Shown here piece by piece: positions 51,455-61,400 of a DNA stretch of 64,000 bases. The notes under the pieces are model-generated. The model was not told the origin of the DNA, made no database searches, and was given only the letters and a program-made list of their open reading frames with translations. This DNA is from Plasmopara viticola (lineage: Eukaryota > Oomycota > Peronosporomycetes > Peronosporales > Peronosporaceae): NCBI GenBank assembly GCA_001695595.3, contig MBPM02000105.1, positions 1 through 64,000 on the forward strand, in the 5' to 3' direction. Within the stretch, counting starts at the first letter, position 1, and every line of letters starts with the position of its first letter. A program made the translations under genes and the position numbers.

Positions 51455-52449
51455 GGTCATAAATACGTCCTTTTCATCATTCTAGACGTGCTCAGACGCA
51501 AGAGAGACACAACGAAGCGTATATCAACTCTTTTGAAGTGCTGAGATAATGTACGGTCATAGATACGTTCTTTCTATCATTGTAGACGTGTGTAGACGCA
51601 ATAAAGTCACAACTAAAGGTGAATTCGGTCTTGTCAAGTGTTGAGATGATGTACGGCCATAGATACGTCCTTTCTATCATTTTAGACCTGCGCAGATGCA
51701 ATAGAGCCACGCCTACACGTATAATCGATTTTGTGAAATGTTGAGATCATGTACGATCATAGATACGTCCATTCTATCTATCTAAACGTGCGCAGACGCA
51801 ATACAGCCACAACTAAGCGTAAACTCGCTCTTTTGAGGTGTTTAGATGATGTACGGCCATCGATCTGTCTTTTAAGCATTCGAGACGTGTGCAGATGCAA
51901 TAAAGCCACAACGAAGCGAATTTTACTCTTTTGTAGCGCTGAGATGGTGTACGGTCATCGATACGTCTTTCTATCATTCTAGAGGAGCGCAAACGCAATA
52001 GAGCCACAACTAAGCGTATTTTTGCTCTATTAAGGTGCTGAGATGCTGTACAGCTATAGATATATTTTTCTATCATTGTAAACGTGCGCAGACGCAATAG
52101 AGCCACAACTAAGCGTATTTCGCTCCTTTGGAGTGCTGAAATTATGTACGGACATAAATACGTCTTTTCTATTAATCCTAGACTTTCTCAGACGTGATAA
52201 AGCCACAACTAAGTGTGTAATTGGTCTTGTGAAGTGTTAAGATGATGTACGGTCATAAATACGTCCTTTCTACAATCCTAGACTTTCTTAGACGCGATAG
52301 ATCCACAACGAAGTGTATAATTGGTCTTGTGAAGTGTTGAAATGATGTACGGCCATAAATACGTCCTTTCTAAAATTTTGAACGTGTGCAGACACAACTG
52401 AGCCAATGCTAAACGTATTTCGCTCTTTTGAAGTGCCGAAATGATATAC
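51455..52449 (+). repeat. 993-bp duplication, copy 1
   Basis: A ten-monomer block within the D array. Distinctive strings are AGCGTATATCAACTC near 51515, TAAGCATTCGAGACGTG near 51873 and TAGAGGAGCGCAAACGC near 51980. Each recurs 993-995 bp further on. Confidence 0.9.
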
Positions 52450-53442
52450 GGCCATAGATACGTCCTTTTCATCATTCTAGACGTGCTCAGACGCAAGAGA
52501 GCCACAACGAAGCGTATATCAACTCTTCTGAAGTGCTGAGATAATGTACGGTCATAGATACGTTCTTTCTATCATTGTAGACGTGTGTAGACGCAATAAA
52601 GTCAACTAAAGGTAAATTCGGTCTTGTTGAGTGTTGAGATGATGTACGGCCATAGATACGTCCTTTCTATCATTTTAGACCTGCGCAGATGCAATAGAGC
52701 TACGCCTACACGTATAATCGGTCTTGTGAAATGTTGAGATCATGTACGATCATAGATACGTCCATTCTATCTATCTAAACGTGCGCAGACGCAATACAGC
52801 CACAACTAAGCGTAAACTCGCTCTTTTGAGGTGTTTAGATGATGTACGGCCATCGATCTGTCTTTTAAGCATTCGAGACGTGTGCAGATGCAATAAAGCC
52901 ACAACGAAGCGTATTTTACTCTTTTGTAGCGCTGAGATGGTGTACGGTCATCGATACGTCTTTCTATACTTCTAGAGGAGCGCAAACGCAATAGAGCCAC
53001 AACTAAGCGTATTTTTGCTCTATTAAGGTGCTGAGATGCTGTACAGCTATAGATATATTTTTCTATCATTGTAAACGTGCGCAGACGCAATAGAGCCACA
53101 ACTAAGCGTATTTCGCTCCTTTGGAGTGCTGAAATTATGTACGGACATAAATACGTCTTTTCTATTAATCCTAGACTTTCTCAGACGTGATAAAGCCACA
53201 ACTAAGTTTGTAATTGGTCTTGTGAAGTGTTAAGATGATGTACGGTCATAAATACGTCCTTTCTATAATCCTAGACTTTCTTAGACGCGATAGATCCACA
53301 ACTAAGTGTATAATTGGTCTTGTGAAGTTTTGAAATGATGTACGGCCATAAATACGTCCTTTCTAAAATTTTGAGCGTGTGCAGACGCAACTGAGCCAAT
53401 GCTAAACGTATTTTGCTCTTTTGAAGTGCCGAAATGATATAC
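52450..53442 (+). repeat. 993-bp duplication, copy 2
   Basis: Follows copy 1 with few changes, for example AAGTCAACTAAAGG near 52600, which lacks two bases of AAGTCACAACTAAAGG, and TCTATACTTCTAGAGG near 52964. A third repeat starts at about 53443 but survives for only about 80 bp before type E begins. Confidence 0.9.
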
Positions 53443-53525
53443 GGCCATAGATACGTCCTTTTCATCATTCTAGACGTGCTCAGACGCAAGAGAGCCACAA
53501 CGAAGCGTATATCAACTCTTTTGGA
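53443..53525 (+). repeat. Truncated third copy of the 993-bp unit and D/E boundary
   Basis: AGCGTATATCAACTC at 53505-53519 is the start of another 993-bp copy, but after CTTTTGGAGTACTGAG the sequence becomes type E (ACGCTGTACGG). Orientation does not change. The boundary is a gradual hybrid monomer, not a sharp foreign junction. Confidence 0.8.
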
Positions 53526-56500
53526 GTACTGAGACGCTGTACGGAACCAAAGACGCCCTTTCTATCGGTCTAGACATGCACAGACAAAGAAGAGCAACAA
53601 CTAGACGTATTATCATTTTTTTCGGAGCGCTGAAGCGTTGTACGGCCCTTTCTATTAGTCCAGACATGCACAGAAGCAATAGAGCCCCAACTTGATGCCT
53701 CACCATTCTTTTTTAGCGCTAGATTACTGTACGGCCAGAGATACATCCTTTCTATCAGGCAAGAGATGCACAGACATAACAGAGCCACAACTAAGTGTGT
53801 TATCATTCTTTTGGAGAGCTGAGACGCTGCACGGATACAAATACGTTCTTTCTATCAGACTAGACATGCAAAGACTAAATAGAGCGACAACTAAGTGTAT
53901 TGTTTTTCTTTTGGGGAGCTGAGATGCTGTACGGCCACAGATACGTCCTTTTTATCGGTCTAGACATGCACAGACGAAACAGAGTCACAACTAAACGTAT
54001 TATCATTCTTTCGGAGCGCTAAGACGCTGTGCGATTCCAAGACGCTCTCTCTATCGGTCTAGACATACACAGATGAAGTAGAGCCATTTTATCATTTTTT
54101 GCAGTGCCAAGACGCTGTACGGCTACAGATACATCCTTTCGACCTGTTTAGATATGCATAGATGTAATAGAGCCACAACTAAGTGCTATCATTCCTTCGG
54201 AGCGCTGAGATTCTGTACGGCCACCGATACATCTTTTCTATCGGTCAAGCCATTCACAGACGAAATGAAGCCGCAACTAAGTGTATTAACATTCTTTTGG
54301 AGCTCTAAAAAGCTATACGAGCACGTATACGTCTTTCCTATCAATGTAGACATGCCCAGACGCAATCGAGCCAGAACTAAAGTGTATTATCATTTTTTTG
54401 GAGCCCTGAGATGCTGTAAGACCACAGATACGTTCTATATATCGGTCTAGATATGCACAGACGAAACAGAGCACTAACTAAGTGTTTTATAATTTTTTTG
54501 GAGAGCTCGTACGCTGTACGGCCACAGATATGTTCTTTGTATGGGTCTAGACATGCGCAGAAGAAACAGAGCGACAACTAAGTGTATTATCTTTCTTTTG
54601 GAAAGCTCGTACGCTGTACGGCCACGGATACGTTCTTTGTATGGGTCTAGACATGCGCAGAAGAAACAGAGCGACAACTAAGTGTGTTATCTTTCTTTTT
54701 GGGAGCTCGGACGCTGCACGGCCACAGATACGTTCTTTGTACGGGTGTAGACATGCACATAAGGAACAGAGCGACAACTTAAGTGTGTTATCTTTCTTTT
54801 GGAGAGCTCGGACGCTGTACGGCCACAGATACGTTCTTTGTATGGGTCTAGACATGCGCAGAAGGAACAGAGCGACAACTAAGTGTGTTATCTTTCTTTT
54901 GGAGAGCTCGGACGCTGTACGGCCACAGATACGTTCTTTGTATGGGTCTAGACATGCACAGAAGAAACAGAGCGATTACTAATTGTATTGTCTTTCTTTT
55001 GGAGCACTTAGATGCTATACGAGCACGGGTACGTCCTTTGTATCTATGTAGACATGCACAGATGCAATAGAGCTACAACTTAAGTGTGTTATCATTCTTT
55101 TGCAGCGCTGAGATGCTGTATGGCCACGAATACGTCCTTTCTATCAGTCTAGACATGCACAAACGAAATAGAGCCACAACTAAGTGTAATGATTTTTTTT
55201 GAGCGCTAAGGTGCTGTACGGCCAGAGATACGTCCTTATTATAAGTAAAGAGATGCACATACGAAACAGAGTCACAACTAAGTGTATTATTATTATTTCT
55301 TGGAGAGCTGAGACGCTGTACGGCCAAAGATACGTTCTATCTATCGTTTAAACATGCACAGACGAAATAGAGCCACAACTTTATCGTTCCTTTAGAGAGC
55401 TGAGACGCTGTACGGCCACATGCACAGACGAATTAGAGCTCCAATTAGGTGTATAATCTTTCTTTTGGAGTGCCAAGACGCTATACGAGCACGGATACGT
55501 CCTTTTTATCAATGTAGATCTGCACAGATGCAAAAGAGCCACGGCTGCTGAGATGCTGTACGGCCACAGATACGTCCTTTTCACAGGCCTAGACATGCAC
55601 AGACACAATTGAGCCACAACATAAGATATTATCATTGTCATTGGAGCGCTGAGACACTGTACGGCCACAGATGCGTCCTTCCTATCTTTTTAAATATGCA
55701 CAGACACAATAGTGCCACAATTTATAATAGTATCACTCTTACATTCCCAGACGCTGTACTGCCTCAGCTACCTCCTTTCTAACTATCTCGACATAAAAAG
55801 GCGAAATAGAGCCACAAAATAACTTATCATCATTCTTTTAAAGCACTAACACGCTGCACGGACCTAGATACGTCCTTTCTATCTATGTAGACATGAACAG
55901 ACGCAAGAGAGCCACAACTGAGTGTATTAATATTTGTTTGAAGCGCTTAGAGGTTGCACGGGCACAAAACCTTCTTTATATCTATCTCGACAAGCACAGA
56001 TGTAATATAGCCGCAGCGAAGTGTATAATCATTCTTTGAAGCACTGCACTTAGACGCTGTACGACCACAGATGTGCCCTTTACATTTATCTTGACATGCA
56101 CAGATGCAATCGAGCCACCACGAAGTGTACAAATATTCTTTTGGAGCGCTGAGATACTGTTCAGCCACAGATACGTCCTTTTAATCGGTCAAGACATGCG
56201 TAGACGCAATAGAGCTACAACGAAGTGTATAATCATTCCTTTGGAGCACTAAGACGCTGCACAGCCCCAGATACGGCCTTTCTTTTTATATGCAGATGCA
56301 CAGACGCAGTAGAGCCCCGACTAAGTGTATTATCAATCTTTTGGAGCTCTTAAACGCTATGCGGCTCCGTATACGTCCTTTATATCGGTCTAGACATGCA
56401 CAGACGAATCAGAGCCACAACTAGGTGTTTTATCTTTCTTTTGGAGGGGTGAGACGCTATACCACCTCAGAGACGCCATTATCATCGATCTAGACATGCA

Positions 56501-58400
56501 CAGACGCAATAGCGCCGCAACGAAGTGTATATTAACTCTTTTGGAGCACTAAGACGATGTACGACCCCAGATGCGTCCTTCGTATCTATGTAGACATACA
56601 AAGACGCAATAGAGCCACTTCTAAGTGTATTATCATTCTTTTGCAGTGCCGAGACGCTGTACTGCCCTAGATGCGTCCTTTCTATTTATCGACATGCAAG
56701 GACGCAATAGAGCCGCAACAAAGTGTATTATCATTCTTTTGCAGTGCCGAGACGCTATACCGCCCCAGATGCGTTCTTTCTATTATGAAGACCTCCACAG
56801 TCGCAAAAGAGCCACAACTATGTGTGATAACATTCTTTTGGAGCGGTATGACGCTGTACGGGCACAGATACGTCGTTTCTATCTATGTTTACATGAACAG
56901 ATGCAATAGAGCCACAACGAATTGTATACTACTTCTTTTGGAGCGCTTGGACGCTATACGACCACATATACGTCCTTTTTTTCTATGGGACATGCGCAGA
57001 CGCAATATAGCCACAACTAAGTGTTTTAACATTCTTTTGAAGCACTGAGCTGCTGTACGGCCACAGATACGTCCTTTTAATCGATCTAGACATGCACAGA
57101 CGAAACATAGCCACAATAAAATATATTATCTTTCGTTTGGAGCGCTGTAACGCTGTACGGAACCATATACGTCCTTTTTGTCGGTATACACATGCACAGA
57201 CTTGATAGAACCATATTATCATTCATTTGTAGTGCCAAGACACTGTACGGCCCTAGATGCGTCCATTTTATCTATCTAGACATACACAGAGGCCATAGAG
57301 CAACAACTAAGTGTGTTATCATTCTTTTGGAGCTCTAGGACGCTGTGCGGGCACAGATACGTTCTTGATATCTATCTCGACACGCACAGATGCAATCGAG
57401 CCACAACGAAGTGCATAATTATTCTTTTGGAGCGTCAAGACTCTGTACGGCCACGGAAATGTTCTTTCGATTAGTCTAGACATGCACAGACGCAATAGAG
57501 CCACAAGAAGTGTATCATTGGAGCTCGAAGACGCTGTACGGTCTCATACGTCCTTTCTATCGGGCTGAATATGCACAGACAAAATAGAGACATATCGAAT
57601 TGTATTAACATTCTTATGGAGCTCTTAGCCGCTGCACGGCCACAGATATGTCCTTTCTATCTATGTAGAGATGCACAGACGCAAAAGAGCCACAACTAAG
57701 TGTGTTATCATTCTTTTGGAGCACTAAGACGCTGTACGGCTCCAAATTTGCCCTTTGTATCTATGTAGACATGCACAGACGCAATAGAGCCACAACTAAG
57801 TCTATTGTCATTCTTTTGGAGTGCTAAGAGGCTGTACGGCTACAAAAACATCCTTTCTATCGGTCTAGTGCCATATATACGCCCTTTCTATTTAGGTGGG
57901 CATTTTCAGGCGCAGTACAGCTGTATTTTCATTTTTTGAATTGCTGAGGTACTGTACGGCCACAAATGCGTCCTATTTTTGTGTGGACATGCGAAATAGA
58001 GCCACAACCAAGTGTATTATCATTAGCTGGAGCACTAAGACGCTGTACGGCCACAAATACATTCTTTCTTTCTATGTATACATGCAAAGACGTAATAGGA
58101 CCTAACTAAGCGTTTTACCATTCTTTTGGAGCGCTGAGACGATGTACGGCCACTAAAACGTCCTTTCTATCGGTCTGACATCCACAGACGCAATAGAGCC
58201 ACAACCAAACGAATTATCCTTCTTTCGCAGTGCTGAGACGCTGTACGGCCACAGATACGTCCTTTCTATTGGTCTAGACGTGCACACGGGAATAAGAGCC
58301 ACAACGAAGTGTATTATTATTCTTTTGGAGCACTGAGATGCTGTACGGCTACAGATACGTCCTTTCTATATATCCAAACATGCACAAACGCAATAAAGCC
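53526..58400 (+). repeat. Type E diverged array
   Basis: Monomers of about 95-101 bp with TAGACATGCACAGACG, AACTAAGTGTATTATC and GAGACGCTGTACGGCCAC. GACATGC replaces the GACGTGC of type D, and TATTATCATTC replaces CGTATATTCGC. Divergence between neighbours is high and shortened units are common, for example a join near 57868 where GGTCTAGTGCCATATA skips most of a unit. Apart from 54.5-55.0 kb no longer-period repeat is evident. Several open frames of 60-125 codons occur on both strands but only restate monomer sequence. Confidence 0.9.
54504..55003 (+). repeat. Homogeneous 100-bp run of five E monomers
   Basis: GAGCTCG (a SacI site) begins equivalent units at 54504, 54604, 54704, 54805 and 54905, giving spacings of 100, 100, 101 and 100 bp. 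All share TTCTTTGTATGGGTCTAG or a one-base variant and ACAGAGCGACAACT, not seen in surrounding units. This is a recent single-monomer expansion within an otherwise old zone. Confidence 0.92.
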
Positions 58401-61400
58401 ACAACTTAACGTCCAACCACTCGTTTATAATGCTGAGTTGCTGTAAGTTCACAGGTGAGTCCTGTCTTTTATTCTAGACATACTCGGACGCAACCGAGCT
58501 ACAATGAAGTGTATAATCAATCTTTTGAGGCGTCGAGAGGCTATACGGAACAAATACACCCTCTCTGTCTATCGAGGCATGCACGGACGCAATCGATCCA
58601 CGACGAAGTGGATAAATATTCTTTTGAAGCGTCGAGACGCTAAACGGCACAGATACATCGTTTCTATCTATCTAGACATGCACGGACGCAATAGAGGCAC
58701 ATCTAAACACTTACCACCCTTTCGAAACGTTGAGTCACTGTACGGTCACAAATGCGTCCTCTTTATCGACTCGACATGCTCGAACGAAACCGAGCCACAT
58801 TTAAGTGTGCAAGAGATTGAAGTGCCTAGAGGATTTACGACCACAGATACGTTCTTTCTGTCTATCTAGACATGGACGGACGCAATAGAGGCAGAACTAA
58901 ACGTCTAACCACTCTTTTGAAAGGCTGAGTTACTGTACGGTCACACGTGCGTCCTGTTTATCAATTTAGACATTGTCGGACCACAACGAAGTGTAAAATC
59001 ATTCTTTTCAAGCGCCGAAGCGCTATACAACCACAGATACGTCCTTTGTGTCTATCTAGACATGCACAGACGCATTAAAGCTTAACGTCCAACGACGTTT
59101 TTTAAATGTGAGTTGCTGTACGGTCACAGCTGCGTTCTTTCTTTCAATCTAGACATACTCAAACGCAACCGGGCCACAATGAAGTGTTTTATCTTTTATT
59201 TGAAGCGCTGAGTTGCTTTACGACCTTAGAAACATCCTTTCAATCTATGTAGAGATGCACAGACGCAATAAAGCCACAAATTAACGTCCGGCAGAACTTT
59301 ATAAACACTGAGTTCCTGTACGGTCACAGATGCCTCCTGTCTTTCAATCTAGGCATATGAGGACGCAACCGAACCACAATGAAGTGTATAATCATTCTTT
59401 TGAAGCACATAGAAGATTGACGGCCACAGATACGTCTTTTTTATCAATCCAAACATGCACAGTCGCAATAGAGGCTTAACTTAACGTCTTCCAAAAAGTT
59501 AAGTTGCTGTACGATCACAGATGCGTTCTGTTCATCAATCTAGACATGCTCGGACGTAATCGAGCCACGACAAGGTGTATAATCATTCTTTTCATTCGGC
59601 GAGACGCTATAATTCCACGGATACGGCTTTTCTATCAATCTAGACATGAACATACGCACTAGAGGCACAACTAAGTTTCTAATACTTTTTAAAGCGCTGA
59701 GTTTGCTGTACGGTCATAGATACGTCCTGTCTTTGTCTATCAATCGGGAAATGCCCGGACGCAATCGAGCCACAACGAAGTGTATAGTCTATTTTTGAGA
59801 TGCTGAGGCACTGTACGGCCATATATACCTCCTTCTCATCAATCTAGACATGAACAGAAGCTCTTGAGGCACAACTAATAGTCTTTTTAATTTTTAAAGC
59901 GCTAAGTTGCTGTACGGTCACAGATGTGACCTGTCTATCAATCTAAACATGCACGGACGCAATCGAGCCATAGCGAAGTGTATAATCATTCTTTTGAACC
60001 ACCGAGACGCTATACGGCCACGAATATGTCCTTTTCATCTATATAGACATGTACAGACGATATAAGCTACAACGTAACGTCTAACCACGCTTCAAAAGTG
60101 CTGGGCTGCTGCACGGTTTCAAATGCGTCCTTTCTATCAATCGAGACATGCCCGAACGCAATTGAGCCATAGCGATGTATAAAAAGTATCTTTAAAGCGC
60201 CAAGACGCTATACGGCCGCATATACGTCCTTTCTATCTATCTAGACATGCACAGACGCTATAAAGCCAAAACTTACCGTATAAGTACAATGTAAAAGTGC
60301 TGAGCTGCTGCATGGTCTCGATGCGTCCTTTCTGTCAATAGAGACATGCTCAAACGCAATCGAGCCACAACGAAGTGTACAGTCATTGTTTTTGAAACGC
60401 CAAGACGCTATACGTTCACATAAACGCCCTTTCTATTTATCAAGACATTGACAGACCCTATAAAGCCGCAAATAACGTCCAATCACTCTATTGAAGCGCT
60501 GAGTTGTAGTAAAGTCACGGATGCATCCTGACTATCAATCGAGGAATGCCCGGACGAAATTAAGCCACAACGAAGTGTATAGTGATTCTTTTGAAACGCC
60601 GAGACACTATACGGCCACCGATACTTACTTTCTATTTAGCTAGTTAAGAACAAAAGCTCTAGAGGCACAACTTGAAGTCTAAATACTTTTTCAATACGCT
60701 GAGTTGCTGTACGGTCACAGAAGCGTACTGTCTATCGATCCAAACATGCACGATCGCAATTGAGCCATAGCGAAATGTATTATCGGTCTTTGAAGTGTCG
60801 AGACCTTGTACGGCCACGGATATGTCCTTTCTATCTATCTAGACATGCACATACGCAATAAAGCCACAACTAAAAGTCTTTTCACCCTTTCAAAGCGCTG
60901 AGTTTCCTTACGATCACAGATGCGTCCTGTCTATCAATTTAAACATTCTCAGACGAATTCGAGCCCCAACGAAGTGTGTAATCGGTCTTTTGAAATGCCG
61001 AGACGCTATACGACTACAGATACGACTTTCTATCAATCTAGACATTCTCGGACGCCATCGAGCCGCCTCAAAGTGTATAATCAGTCATTTGAAGCGCCGG
61101 GACGCTATACGGCCACATACACGTCCTTTTTGTCGATATAAACATGCACAGACGCAATAAAGCCACAACGTAATGTCTAACCACTCATTCGAAGCGCTGA
61201 GTTGCTGTACGGTCACAGATGTGTCCTGCCTATCAATTTAGACATGCTCGGACGTAATCGAGCCACAACGAAGTGTATAATCATTATTCTGAAACGCCGA
61301 GGCGCTATACGGCCGCATAAATGTCCTTTTATATCTGTCTAGACATGCACAGACTCGATAGAGCCACAACTTTCCATCCAATAATTCTTTTTAAACGCTG

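Noticed and set aside
54154..54982. Cluster of overlapping 60-113-codon frames on both strands
   Set aside because: They coincide with the homogeneous 100-bp run and nearby E units. Similar peptides appear in several frames, the mark of translated satellite rather than a gene family.
56671..57048. Open frame of about 125 codons, the longest in the window
   Set aside because: It simply reads across about four type E monomers. Because the period is 1 modulo 3, each monomer is read in a different frame and the peptide has no independent signal. Overlapping frames on both strands are equally open.
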